Assembly (NCBI GenBank): GCA_050330205.1
Contig: JBHJOA010000034.1
Location: 1 to 26,744 of the forward strand
DNA from: Pelagibius sp050330205
GTDB taxonomy: Bacteria > Pseudomonadota > Alphaproteobacteria > Kiloniellales > Kiloniellaceae
Reading direction: 5' to 3'
Length of the DNA: 26,744 bases
Made by a program: the position numbers and the translations under genes. Numbering within the stretch: position 1 is the stretch's first letter; every line of letters begins with the position of its first letter. Below are positions 1 to 8,070 of this stretch, in pieces. The notes under the pieces are model-generated. The model had not been told where the DNA came from and searched no databases. It worked only from the letters and a program-made list of their open reading frames with translations.

Positions 1-44
1 TCCATCATGGGGGCGACGGAGAGCCTGCGGGATAGGGCGGTCAT
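1..44 (-). CDS. dusA: tRNA-dihydrouridine synthase A, N-terminal fragment (cut by window edge)
   Basis: Only the first 14 codons are inside the window. They read MTALSRRLSVAPMM, followed by GA, the start of a probable Asp codon. The RRLSVAPMMD stretch is the characteristic N-terminus of DusA, the FMN enzyme that reduces uridines in the tRNA D-loop. An AAGGG at 47-51 sits just upstream of the ATG, with short spacing. The gene lies 85 nt downstream of the TctA-TctB permease gene on the same strand. It could share a transcript with it, although the functions are unrelated. The identification rests on about 15 residues, so it is a motif match and not proven. Confidence 0.72.
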   Translation of the reverse strand, partial: MTALSRRLSVAPMM

Positions 45-129
45 GGCCCTTGTCTACTATGCCACCGGCCCCAGGCAAAGCCCTCGGGGTCGCCAGGGGC
101 GGCCCACGGCGAGCCCAGGGATGCGCCGC

Positions 130-2133
130 TCAGCGCAGGGGCCAGGGCAGATCGACCGCCGACTGCAGCCAGCCGCCGGGGAAGTTGAGCGCCAGGGCAT
201 TGGCCAGCACGAGAATGAAGACCGCGGCCGCACCGGTCAGGACGACCACCTTGACGGGGCCGGCGTTGGCGCGCAGCACCAGAAATGCGACGAAAAAGAC
301 GAGCATGGCGAGGTAGAAGCCTATGATCGCCGTCAACGCCACCAGCGCCACGATCCACAGGGTGCCGCTCCATAGGCTGCGGACCGTGCTGTCGCCCGCG
401 TGTTCTCCGTGCTGCTCGTGGTCATAGACCGCCGGGTGGGAATTGCCGCCGAAAGCCAGGATGGCCAGCAGCGCCAGCGCGAAGAAACCCGTGACCGCGG
501 CCATCGACGCCGGGAACACGGCACCGAGGAACGAATGCTGCATGGCGTCCCAGAATGCCACCGCAAAGACGCCGGCGCAGAACACCGCAAAGGCGATCTG
601 GGGGGCGCGCTCGGCAAGCGCCTCCCGGCCGCGCGCTGGAGCCCGGTCCTCCGGCTGAACGGTGACCGCTGCCGAATCGTCCACCCGGTTGCGGATTCCG
701 AACCAGACGGAGAGCGCGATCAGGCCGGCGATGATGAGAACGCCCGGCCGGCTCACGAAGCCCCAGCCGTAGAACTGAACCGCCTGATAGAGATAGGTTT
801 CCGCCTGCGGTGCCAGCACGAAACCGATCAGCAGCGCCGGCCGCGGCCATCCGAAGCGGCGCATGTAGATGCCGAGCAGTCCGATGGCGAGCAGTGCGAC
901 GAGATCGGCCAGATCGCGGGTCGCCTGGAAGGCGGCGAAGCAGATGATCGCGATCATGAAGGGGGCCAGCAGGGGGAACGGCACCGTCGTCAGCCGGGCG
1001 ATGGGGGACGCCAGCAGAATGCAGAGGCCGGCTCCCATGATGTTGGCGATGGCGAGCGACCAGATGATCGAATAGGTCACGTTGAGGTCGGCGGTCACCA
1101 TCGACGGTCCGGGCTGGATGCCGATCAGCACCATACCGCCGAGGAAGATCGCCATCGACCCGGAGCCGGGGATACCGAACAGCAGGGTCGGCAGCAGGCC
1201 GCCGCCCTCCTTGGCGTTGTTGGCGCTTTCCGGCGCGATCACACCGCGGATGTCGCCCTTGCCGAAGCGGGAGCTGTCCTTGCTGGACTGCACCGCATGG
1301 CCGTAGGCGATCCAGTCGACCACCGAGCCGCCGAGGCCGGGAATGGCGCCCACAAGGCAGCCGATTCCCGCGCAGCGCAGGGAGAGGAACCAGTTGCGCA
1401 GCCAGTCACGCACACCGGCGAACCAGCCCGCGCCGAGCTTCGTGTCGCCGGCGATCGACCGGTCGCGGCGCAGGAGGTCGACGATCTCGGGAATGGCGAA
1501 GAGCCCGAGACCGACTACGACCAGCGGAATGCCGTCGTAGAGGTAGTCGATGCCCCAGATCATGCGGAACTCGCCGGTGGCCGGCGCGGCGCCGATGCTG
1601 CCGATCACCAGCCCCAGGCCGCAGGCGGCCAGCCCCTTCGGCAGGCTGCGGCCGGCGAGGACGCCGACCATGGAGAGTCCGAACAGCGACAGCATGAAAA
1701 GCTCGGCCGATCCGAAGGCGAGGATCAGCGGGCGGGCGATCAGCACGAAACCGGTCAGAACCACTGCGCCGAAGATGCCGCCGAAGAGGGACGACACGAA
1801 GGCCGCCGAGAGGGCGCGCGCGGCCATGCCGGACTTGGCGAGCGGAAAGCCGTCGAGCACAGTGGCCTGGCTCGCGGAGGACCCCGGAATGCCCATCAGC
1901 ACCGAGGCGAAGGTGTCGGACGTGGGGATCACCGCCACGAGGCCGATCAGCATCGCCAGCGCCGAGATCGAGTCCATGCCGTAAAGGAACGGCATCAGCA
2001 GCGACAGGCCGGCAATGCCGCCGAGGCCGGGGAACACGCCGATGGCCAGGCCCAACACAACCCCGACCAGCATGTAGGCGAGATGTTGCAGCGTCAGGAG
2101 TTCGGCGATGGCGGCGAGAAACACGTCAACCAT
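130..2133 (-). CDS. tctA: Tripartite tricarboxylate transporter permease, TctA-TctB fusion
   Basis: A 667-residue integral membrane protein. Residues 1 to about 500 are a TctA large permease, with the glycine/proline-rich repeats typical of the family (for example GVFPGLGGIAGLSLLMPF near residue 35, GIPGSSASQ near 80, and LFGIPGSGSMAIFLGG near 320). Residues from about 520 to the end form a TctB-like four-helix small subunit, so the two membrane subunits are fused. The family uses a cation gradient to import carboxylates delivered by a periplasmic TctC protein, encoded just upstream. The substrate cannot be read from the sequence. The ATG at 2133 has GGGGA five nt upstream. An unusual His-rich loop (four His within 14 residues) lies between the first helices of the TctB part. 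The gene is 83 nt downstream of tctC, with a strong hairpin in the gap. Confidence 0.93.
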   Translation of the reverse strand: MVDVFLAAIAELLTLQHLAYMLVGVVLGLAIGVFPGLGGIAGLSLLMPFLYGMDSISALAMLIGLVAVIPTSDTFASVLMGIPGSSASQATVLDGFPLAKSGMAARALSAAFVSSLFGGIFGAVVLTGFVLIARPLILAFGSAELFMLSLFGLSMVGVLAGRSLPKGLAACGLGLVIGSIGAAPATGEFRMIWGIDYLYDGIPLVVVGLGLFAIPEIVDLLRRDRSIAGDTKLGAGWFAGVRDWLRNWFLSLRCAGIGCLVGAIPGLGGSVVDWIAYGHAVQSSKDSSRFGKGDIRGVIAPESANNAKEGGGLLPTLLFGIPGSGSMAIFLGGMVLIGIQPGPSMVTADLNVTYSIIWSLAIANIMGAGLCILLASPIARLTTVPFPLLAPFMIAIICFAAFQATRDLADLVALLAIGLLGIYMRRFGWPRPALLIGFVLAPQAETYLYQAVQFYGWGFVSRPGVLIIAGLIALSVWFGIRNRVDDSAAVTVQPEDRAPARGREALAERAPQIAFAVFCAGVFAVAFWDAMQHSFLGAVFPASMAAVTGFFALALLAILAFGGNSHPAVYDHEQHGEHAGDSTVRSLWSGTLWIVALVALTAIIGFYLAMLVFFVAFLVLRANAGPVKVVVLTGAAAVFILVLANALALNFPGGWLQSAVDLPWPLR

Positions 2134-2181
2134 GGCGTCCCCGTTTGCGGGCCAAGCGGATCGGCAAGGGAGGGAAAGGGT

Positions 2182-2210
2182 GGCGGGCGGCCCCGCAGGA
2201 GCCGCCCGCC
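2182..2210 (-). terminator. Perfect GC-rich stem-loop between tctC and tctAB
   Basis: Two 10-bp arms (2182-2191 and 2201-2210) are exact inverted complements around a 9-nt loop. Read on the minus strand, the hairpin starts 6 nt past the tctC stop and is followed by a pyrimidine-rich tract, not a true T run. It could be a partial terminator or an RNA-stabilising 3' structure that lets the binding protein accumulate above the permease. The structure is seen directly; its role is inferred. Confidence 0.6.
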
Positions 2211-2216
2211 CTGGAT

Positions 2217-3317
2217 TCAGTCACCCAGTTTTGTGTTGTATTCGCTCTCGAGCATGCTCACCACCCGCGCGCGCGTTTCCGGCGTGATCGTGGTGCCCTT
2301 CTCGAAGAGCGCCTGTGCGGCCCTGCCGGTCACCTGCTCATAGGTGCCGAGCACGGCCTCCTTGGCGGCCTGATATTCAGGGTCGTTCTGCATGGCATTC
2401 AGAGCGTTCTGGTACGCCTCGATGATCTCGGGAGACGTCCCCTTGGGCACGAAGACCATCTTCTGGGCCGGGAAGCCGGCGGTGAAGAAGGCCACGTAGG
2501 CATCGAAGTCAGGCCCCGACGGCGCCTGTCCGGTCAGCATCTCGTAGGCTTCGACGAAGTGCGGCAGTTCCGGGAAGGTCGGATCCCGAACGATGTTGCC
2601 GTCCTCGTCCAGCACGCCCCAGGAGAACAGCGGCACGGCCTGCCCCGATTCGACCAGCGGCACGACGTTCTTCAGGTAGGCGGAGGAGGTCTGGTAGTCG
2701 ATGTTGGTTTCGCCGCGCTCGAAGGCGAGACGGCCGTCGCCACGGCCCTGAAAGCCGAAGACGTGCTTGACGTCGAGGCCCATGAGCTTCAGCGACAGCA
2801 GCGGCACGAGGTCGAGCGACGTGGCGCCCTGACTGGCGTAGACCAGCGACTGCCCCTTCAGCTTGCCGATGTCGGCGGGAGACGAGAGGCCGAGGGACGG
2901 CGTCGTGTAGACCACCCCGCCGGTGGGCGCGGCCATGACCACATCCCAGTCTTGGTATTCGTAGCGAACCCGCGCGTCGCCGAGCAGATAGGGGAACTGA
3001 GTGGAGCCCGAGGTGCCGAGGATGGTCAGCCCATCGGGCTTGGCGCGGGCGGCGAAGAGGTTGGCGCCCTTGGTCGATCCGCCGCCGGGCTCGTTGACGA
3101 CGACGACGGTGGGATTGCCGGGCAGATACTTGGAGTAGAAGGGCGCGTTGAACCGGGCCCAGGTATCCGACCCGCCGCCCGTCGAGAACGGAATGATCCA
3201 TTCGATCGTCTTGCCGGCAAAGGAAACCTCGGCGCTGGCCGGCGCCGCCAGCAGAAGGCCCGCGGCGGCCGTAAGGCCGAACAGCGCGCGCCTCGATAGT
3301 GATTGCCTGTAGGTCAT
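2217..3317 (-). CDS. tctC: Tripartite tricarboxylate transporter substrate-binding protein (TctC/Bug family)
   Basis: A 366-residue periplasmic binding protein. The N-terminus MTYRQSLSRRALFGLTAAAG carries a twin-arginine-like SRRALFG motif, then a hydrophobic segment and an AxA cleavage site (APASA), so Tat export is likely. The mature part begins with the Bug/TctC hallmark (KTIEWIIPFSTGGGSDTWAR) and contains VVNEPGGGSTKGANLFAARAKPDG. It should capture a carboxylate and deliver it to the fused permease encoded downstream. The ATG at 3317 is chosen because GGGAGG lies about six nt upstream and the signal peptide starts there. The reading frame stays open 28 codons further upstream without support. 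The ligand is not predictable from sequence. Confidence 0.93.
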   Translation of the reverse strand: MTYRQSLSRRALFGLTAAAGLLLAAPASAEVSFAGKTIEWIIPFSTGGGSDTWARFNAPFYSKYLPGNPTVVVVNEPGGGSTKGANLFAARAKPDGLTILGTSGSTQFPYLLGDARVRYEYQDWDVVMAAPTGGVVYTTPSLGLSSPADIGKLKGQSLVYASQGATSLDLVPLLSLKLMGLDVKHVFGFQGRGDGRLAFERGETNIDYQTSSAYLKNVVPLVESGQAVPLFSWGVLDEDGNIVRDPTFPELPHFVEAYEMLTGQAPSGPDFDAYVAFFTAGFPAQKMVFVPKGTSPEIIEAYQNALNAMQNDPEYQAAKEAVLGTYEQVTGRAAQALFEKGTTITPETRARVVSMLESEYNTKLGD

Positions 3318-3683
3318 CAAGTCCTCCCGTTTCGTTATGGCACCGCAGCCGGTGCGCTGCGCACCGGCCAACTGAATTCGGAGCCCCGGCTTTTGCAACA
3401 ACCCTCATGCGTGACTGGACCCGATCCGTCGTGCCGATCGAGCGTTTTGACGCATAAGTTGTAGACGAACTCCACCAATGGCTGCAATGGTGCGGGCCGC
3501 CAGGGCCCTTCGAGTGGCAGACTACCGCGATTGACGCCGAACGGGAAAGGGACTCCCTAAAGCCGCCCCGAGGAAATGCCCGCGAGCCGGAACTGCCTTC
3601 GCTTCTGACAGGAATGCTTGCAGGCCAGACGGCAGGGTGGTTCAAATCGCGGATCGGCGCAGAAAGCACAAGGGAGTTGACGC
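3318..3683. other. Divergent intergenic region tctC / panC
   Basis: These 366 nt separate the tctC and panC starts and hold no convincing gene. The tctC-proximal part contains the GCACCG/CGGTGC half-site cluster listed separately. On the minus strand, TTGTTG then 16 nt then GAATTC could be a weak promoter for tctC, placing the half-sites near the transcription start, but this is low-confidence. The panC end carries a good ribosome-binding site (AAGGGAG, 3670-3676). A GGTTCAAATC at 3639-3648 resembles a tRNA T-loop, but its flanks do not pair. Confidence 0.5.
3340..3368. promoter_or_regulatory. Three alternating GCACCG half-sites including a 21-bp perfect palindrome
   Basis: GCACCG at 3340-3345, CGGTGC at 3350-3355 and GCACCG at 3361-3366 alternate in orientation. 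Positions 3348-3368 form a perfect palindrome with 10-bp arms around a single central T at 3358. Positions 3340-3355 form an alternative hairpin with 6-bp arms. The cluster lies 31 nt upstream of the tctC start codon. It could be an operator for a dimeric transcription factor controlling the transporter, or a switchable leader hairpin. The symmetry is seen directly; the function is inference. Confidence 0.45.
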
Positions 3684-4619
3684 GTGAACCTGGCACAGCA
3701 GGGCGCTGCCGGCCGGCGCATGGCGACGGTTCGGCGGATCGCGGAACTACGCGCTGAGGTCGCCGCCTGGCGCCGGTCGGGCGGGTGCATCGGCGTGATC
3801 CCAACGATGGGGGCGCTCCATGCCGGTCACATGGCCCTGGTCGAAGCCGCCAGGGCCGGCTGCGACCACGTGATCGCCACCATCTTCGTCAACCCGAAGC
3901 AGTTCAACCGCAGCGACGACCTCGCCAGCTATCCGCGCGACGAGGCCGGAGACGCGGCCAAGCTGTCGGCCGCCGGGGTCGACATCCTCTTCGCGCCGCC
4001 GCCGGAAGAAGTCTACCCTGCCGGGTTCGAAACCAGGGTATCGGTGCCGGACCTCTCCGATTGCCTCTGCGGCCGCTCACGCCCCGGCCATATGGACGGC
4101 GTCGCCACGGTGGTGACGAAGCTGTTCCTGATGACCGCCGCCGACCGCGCCTTTTTCGGCGAGAAGGACTACCAGCAGCTCTTGATCGTCAAGCGCCTGG
4201 CGCGCGATCTCGACATTCCGGTCGAGGTGGTGCCGGTGGCGACGGTGCGCGACGCGGACGGCCTGGCGCTGTCGTCGCGCAACGCCCTCCTGAACTCGGA
4301 ACAGCGCGCGCGGGCTCCGGCGATCTACCGCATCCTGAGGGCCGTGGCGGAGCGGCTGCAGTTGGGCCAAGGTTCCGCCGCGGCGATCCTGGATTGGGGC
4401 CGCGGCGAATTGCTTCGGGTCGGGATCGAGAGGCTCGACTATCTCGAGCTGCGCTGCTGCGATAGTCTCGAGGAACTGACGGCGCCAGACCGTCCGGCGC
4501 GGCTATTCGTGGCCGGCTGGATCGCGGAGGTGCGGCTGATCGACAACGTCGCCGTACCGGCGCGGGGCAACGCTACCGTTCCGGCGCGGGACAACACCGC
4601 CGTTCCGGCGCGGCAATAG
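3684..4619 (+). CDS. panC: Pantothenate synthetase (pantoate--beta-alanine ligase)
   Basis: Condenses pantoate and beta-alanine with ATP to give pantothenate, a cytosolic step toward coenzyme A. The family motifs are in order: PTMGALHAGH (residues 40-49, the HxxH nucleotide site), IFVNPKQF, CGRSRPGHMDGVATVVTKLF, FGEKDYQQL and DADGLALSSRN. The GTG at 3684 is chosen because AAGGGAG lies 7 nt upstream. An in-frame ATG at 3720 (MATVRRIAELR) matches the usual family start but has no ribosome-binding site. At 311 residues it is longer than the usual roughly 280, with 12 extra residues at the N-terminus and about 20 at the C-terminus. The C-terminal extra part is an 8-residue repeat of VPAR type after the normal end near LIDN. 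No panB or panD is adjacent. Confidence 0.96.
   Translation: MNLAQQGAAGRRMATVRRIAELRAEVAAWRRSGGCIGVIPTMGALHAGHMALVEAARAGCDHVIATIFVNPKQFNRSDDLASYPRDEAGDAAKLSAAGVDILFAPPPEEVYPAGFETRVSVPDLSDCLCGRSRPGHMDGVATVVTKLFLMTAADRAFFGEKDYQQLLIVKRLARDLDIPVEVVPVATVRDADGLALSSRNALLNSEQRARAPAIYRILRAVAERLQLGQGSAAAILDWGRGELLRVGIERLDYLELRCCDSLEELTAPDRPARLFVAGWIAEVRLIDNVAVPARGNATVPARDNTAVPARQ
4544..4615 (+). repeat. 24-bp tandem repeat, three in-frame units at the panC 3' end
   Basis: Units begin at 4544, 4568 and 4592, each starting CAAC, with a core close to CCGTTCCGGCGCGG at 4552-4565, 4576-4589 and 4600-4613. The first core has one difference. The units encode NVAVPARG, NATVPARD and NTAVPARQ. The repeat lies beyond the conserved PanC fold, so it is probably a slippage-driven extension. 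Confidence 0.8.
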
Positions 4620-4677
4620 ACCCTACTGCCATGGCGCGCCACCGGTCGGCCGCGACCGGTAAGGGGATGAACGACCC

Positions 4678-6363
4678 ATGGGCCTGATCCTCACCGCCGC
4701 GGGCGGTCTCGGCATCTTCCTGCTCGCCATGTCGATGATGACCGGCGGCCTCAAGGTCTTCGGCGGCGAGCGCCTGAAGCAGATCCTGAAGCGCTGGACT
4801 TCCTCGCCGCTGCGGGGGGTGGCCACCGGCGCCCTGTTCACCGCACTGGTGCAGTCCTCGGCGGTGGTGACGATCGCGACCATCGGCTTCGTCAACGCCG
4901 GGGTGCTCTCACTGCGCCGCTCCCTGGGCGTCATCTTCGGGGCCAACCTCGGCACCACCATGACGGGCTGGCTGGTCAGCCTGGTCGGCGTCGGATTCAA
5001 GGTCGAAGCCTTCGCCCTGCCACTGATCGCCCTCGGCGTCGCCCTGCGCGTCGCCGTATCCAACAAGCGGGTGAACGGACTGGGCGAGGCCATCGCGGGA
5101 TTTGGCCTGTTCTTCCTCGGCCTGGCGATCCTCCGCGACGCCTTCGCCGATGTCGCGGGCGTTTTCGGTACCGCGACGCTGGCCGGCGCCGGTGCCGGGG
5201 TCGGCGGCATCGCCCTCTTCGCCCTGGTCGGTTTCGCCGCCACGGTCGCCACCCAGTCATCCAGCGCGGCGATTGCCCTCATCCTGACAGCGGCCAGCCA
5301 GTCGGCCCTCGGCTTCGGCGCCGCCGCGGCGGCGATCATCGGCGCCAACATCGGCTCCACCTCGACCGCCGCCTTCGCGGTCATCGGCGCCACGCCCAAT
5401 GCCCGGCGGGTCGCCGCCGGCCACATCCTGTTCAACATTGTCACCGCCGCCATCGCGCTGGCGATCCTCCCCGTCCTGCTGTGGGCGACCTCGGAGATCG
5501 GCGAACTGCTCGGCCTGTCGGGGCGGCCGACCGTCGTGCTGGCGCTCTTCCATACGGTATTCAACGCCGTCGGCATTGCCCTGATGCTGCCGCTCGTGGG
5601 GCCGCTCACCCGTCTTCTGCAGCGCCACTTCACCACCGCCGAGGAGGACATCAGCCGTCCACGCCACCTCGACCGAACCGTCGCCGCCACGCCTGCCTTC
5701 GCCCTGCCGGCCCTGGAACAGGAACTGCACCGCATGCAGGATCTCGTCTGTGGCACCGGGCTGGGTGCGATCGCGGGACAGGAAAGCCGCACCGGCGTCA
5801 TCGAGCGCCGGGCCGAGGCGATCCGTCAGCTTGGGCAGGCGGCGGCGGCTTTTGCCGTCGAAGTCCGCATGGAGGGAATGTCTCGGGAACACGCCGAAGC
5901 GCTTGCCCGGCTGCTGCGGATCGCCCGCTATCTGGACGAGGCGGCTCTGTTGCTTTCTGCCCTGCATACCGCCGGGGTCAACGGCCGGCGGCTCGCCGAC
6001 GAGACGACGCGGACAAGCCTGCTCGACCTTCTGGCATCGGCGCAGGCCTGCCTGACCGCCTGCACCGAGGATCTTGAGGTGGCTGAGCGGATCGCCCGCG
6101 TGGAGGCGGCGCACGGCGACTTCGAGGCACTGTATCAGCAGGCGAAAGCCACGGCCCTGCGGGCGGCCGTTACCCATCGGCTCTCGATCGAGGGTGCCGA
6201 CCGCCTGCTGGACGCCATGAGCAGCACCCGGCGCATGGTCGACCAGGTGGTCAAGGCGACGCTGATGCTGCTCGCGGAAAGCGCCGACGCGGATCCCGCT
6301 CCGACCGCCCGGGCGAGGCCGCCTGTCTCGACCGGCGGCCGTCCGGCGGCATCTGCCGACTGA
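4678..6363 (+). CDS. Na+/phosphate cotransporter (NptA/PNaS family) with C-terminal PhoU-like domain
   Basis: A 561-residue inner-membrane protein. The first roughly 330 residues carry the two inverted Na/Pi cotransporter repeats, each with its QSS signature: LVQSSAVVTI with Gln59, and ATQSSSAAIALIL with Gln193. Both are flanked by glycine-rich helices (GANLGTTMTGW, GANIGSTSTAAF). Residues from about 345 to 540 are a helical PhoU-like cytoplasmic domain. The family moves inorganic phosphate with sodium. Many bacterial PhoU-containing members act in phosphate balance or efflux, and the direction cannot be told here. The ATG at 4678 follows an AAGGGGA-like site at modest spacing. The gene is 58 nt downstream of panC, possibly co-transcribed, and converges on the next gene with only 19 nt between stops. 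Confidence 0.9.
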   Translation: MGLILTAAGGLGIFLLAMSMMTGGLKVFGGERLKQILKRWTSSPLRGVATGALFTALVQSSAVVTIATIGFVNAGVLSLRRSLGVIFGANLGTTMTGWLVSLVGVGFKVEAFALPLIALGVALRVAVSNKRVNGLGEAIAGFGLFFLGLAILRDAFADVAGVFGTATLAGAGAGVGGIALFALVGFAATVATQSSSAAIALILTAASQSALGFGAAAAAIIGANIGSTSTAAFAVIGATPNARRVAAGHILFNIVTAAIALAILPVLLWATSEIGELLGLSGRPTVVLALFHTVFNAVGIALMLPLVGPLTRLLQRHFTTAEEDISRPRHLDRTVAATPAFALPALEQELHRMQDLVCGTGLGAIAGQESRTGVIERRAEAIRQLGQAAAAFAVEVRMEGMSREHAEALARLLRIARYLDEAALLLSALHTAGVNGRRLADETTRTSLLDLLASAQACLTACTEDLEVAERIARVEAAHGDFEALYQQAKATALRAAVTHRLSIEGADRLLDAMSSTRRMVDQVVKATLMLLAESADADPAPTARARPPVSTGGRPAASAD

Positions 6364-6382
6364 GCCTACAGCGCCGGCGATC

Positions 6383-7981
6383 CTACTCCGTGGAGTCTTC
6401 GTCCAGCGCGCGGATCACCCGCCGCAGGATGACGCCGCGCGCCTTGTCGTCCGCCGCCTGCTCCAGCCGGTCCCGAAGGTCCAGGGAGAACTCGGCCAGG
6501 TCGTTGTGCCAGTCGGGGCCGCGCAGGGACTCGCTCGGCAGGCGGTGCGGCGTGGGCCGGAACTGCACCTTGCTCTCGCCGGCCAGCAGGTCGACGACAT
6601 CGTCCAGCTGCGGAATGATGATGCGATCCTCCGGGACGCCCGCGGCTTCGAGGCCGTCGCGCAGGGCATTCAGCGCCTCCTCCTCGCCATGGGTCAGGAA
6701 GATCGCCGATTTCACCGGCAGGCGCGCCCGCACCCAGTCCAACAGCTGATCGCCGTCGGCGTGGCCGGAGTAGACGTCGATCTGGCGGATCGCCGCATTC
6801 ACCCGCACGTCCTCGCCCTGGATCTTCACCGCGGAGACGCCGCGCTGCAGCAGCGAACCGAGAGTCCCCGGTGCCTGGTAGCCGACCAGCAGCACGGTGG
6901 CGTCGCCGCGCCAGAGGTTCTGCTTCAGGTGATGGCGGATTCGCCCGGCATCGCACATGCCGCTGCCGGCGATAATGACCGCCCCGCCGGCGAAGCGTCC
7001 GATAACCTTGCTTTCCTCGACCGACTCCGTGAAGCGGATGTTGGGGCGGCGGAACAGGTCCGGCACGCCGTCGGTATCCTGCAGCTGCGCCGAGTTCTTG
7101 AGAAACACCCTGGTCGCCTTGATGGCCAGCGGCGAGTCGAGGAATACCGGCACCTTGGGCAGCGCGCCGCTGTCGAACAGCATCGAAAGGTCGAGCAGAA
7201 GTTCCTGGGTGCGTTCTACGGCAAAGGCGGGGATCAGCAGGTTGCCGCCACGCTTCAACGCCGTCTTCACCTCCTGCGCCAGGATCTGGCGGCGGCGCTC
7301 CGGACTGGCGTCGATGCGCTTGCGCCCACCGTAGGTCGACTCGCAGCAGATGAAGTCGAAGTTCTCAGGTGCCGACGGTTCCGGATGGAACAGCTTGTGC
7401 TCGGGGCCGATGTCACCGGAGAACAACAGGCGGCAGACGCGTGGCGAGCGCTGGCCGGTCGCCACCTCCACTTCAATCGAAGCCGCACCTAGGATATGTC
7501 CGGCATTCCAGAATCGCGCCCGCACCCCGTCGCCGACCTCACGCCAGGTCTCGTAGTCGATGTTGGAGAAGAGCTTCAGGGCAACGTCGACATCCTGCCT
7601 GGTATACATCGGCTCGACCGGCGGGCGGCCGCGCTGGGCGTTGCGGCGGTTCAGCCGTTCGACCTCGGTTTCCTGGATGTAGGCGCTGTCCGGCAGCATG
7701 TAGGTCAGCAGATCGAAGCTGCCCACGGTGGCGAAGATCGGCCCCGAGAAACCCTGCTTCACCAGCTTGGGAATGAGCCCCGAGTGGTCGATGTGGGCAT
7801 GGGTGAGCAGGACGAAATCGATCTTCGACGGATCGAAGGGAAAATCGCCGTAGTTCAGCTCCTTCAGGGTCTTCGAGCCCTGGAACATGCCGCAGTCGAC
7901 GAGAAACTGGCAGCGCTCGGTCTGCATCCAGTAGCAGGAGCCGGTGACCGTTCCGGCTGCCCCGCAGAAGCTCAACAACAT
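6383..7981 (-). CDS. Metallo-beta-lactamase/beta-CASP family RNA-processing exonuclease-like protein
   Basis: A 532-residue cytosolic protein of the YSH1/CPSF-like bacterial group. The N-terminal metallo-beta-lactamase fold shows LTHAHIDHSG (His61, His63, Asp65, His66), NAGHILGAAS and SGDIGPEH as further zinc ligands. The central beta-CASP part includes CESTYGGR, IPAFAVERTQELL and IIAGSGMCDAGRIRHHL. The C-terminal RMMBL part shows SGHADGDQLLDW and FLTHGEEEAL. Family members cut or trim RNA, although the substrate of this bacterial group is mostly unassigned. The ATG at 7981 has AGGA seven nt upstream. The C45 hydrolase gene lies 89 nt upstream on the same strand, so co-transcription is possible without an obvious functional link. 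Confidence 0.92.
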   Translation of the reverse strand: MLLSFCGAAGTVTGSCYWMQTERCQFLVDCGMFQGSKTLKELNYGDFPFDPSKIDFVLLTHAHIDHSGLIPKLVKQGFSGPIFATVGSFDLLTYMLPDSAYIQETEVERLNRRNAQRGRPPVEPMYTRQDVDVALKLFSNIDYETWREVGDGVRARFWNAGHILGAASIEVEVATGQRSPRVCRLLFSGDIGPEHKLFHPEPSAPENFDFICCESTYGGRKRIDASPERRRQILAQEVKTALKRGGNLLIPAFAVERTQELLLDLSMLFDSGALPKVPVFLDSPLAIKATRVFLKNSAQLQDTDGVPDLFRRPNIRFTESVEESKVIGRFAGGAVIIAGSGMCDAGRIRHHLKQNLWRGDATVLLVGYQAPGTLGSLLQRGVSAVKIQGEDVRVNAAIRQIDVYSGHADGDQLLDWVRARLPVKSAIFLTHGEEEALNALRDGLEAAGVPEDRIIIPQLDDVVDLLAGESKVQFRPTPHRLPSESLRGPDWHNDLAEFSLDLRDRLEQAADDKARGVILRRVIRALDEDSTE

Positions 7982-8070
7982 ACGGCGATCCTGACGTTCT
8001 CGGTGGGCCGTCCTCTGCCTTAGCCGGATCGCATCGGCCTGTCAAAGCGGCGGACGCAAGCGCGAACCGG

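Noticed and set aside
68..100. Imperfect hairpin after the TctA-TctB stop (GCCCCAGGC and GCCAGGGGC)
   Set aside because: It has an internal A-A mismatch, a long loop and no T-rich tail, so I did not call it a terminator.
400..2343. A 647-codon open frame on the plus strand across the TctA-TctB gene
   Set aside because: Its composition (long runs of Glu, Arg, Gly, His, Gln) is that of an antisense shadow. The opposite strand encodes an unmistakable permease.
3639..3648. GGTTCAAATC resembling a tRNA T-loop in the tctC/panC gap
   Set aside because: The flanking five-base segments do not pair and no acceptor or anticodon stem can be built around it.
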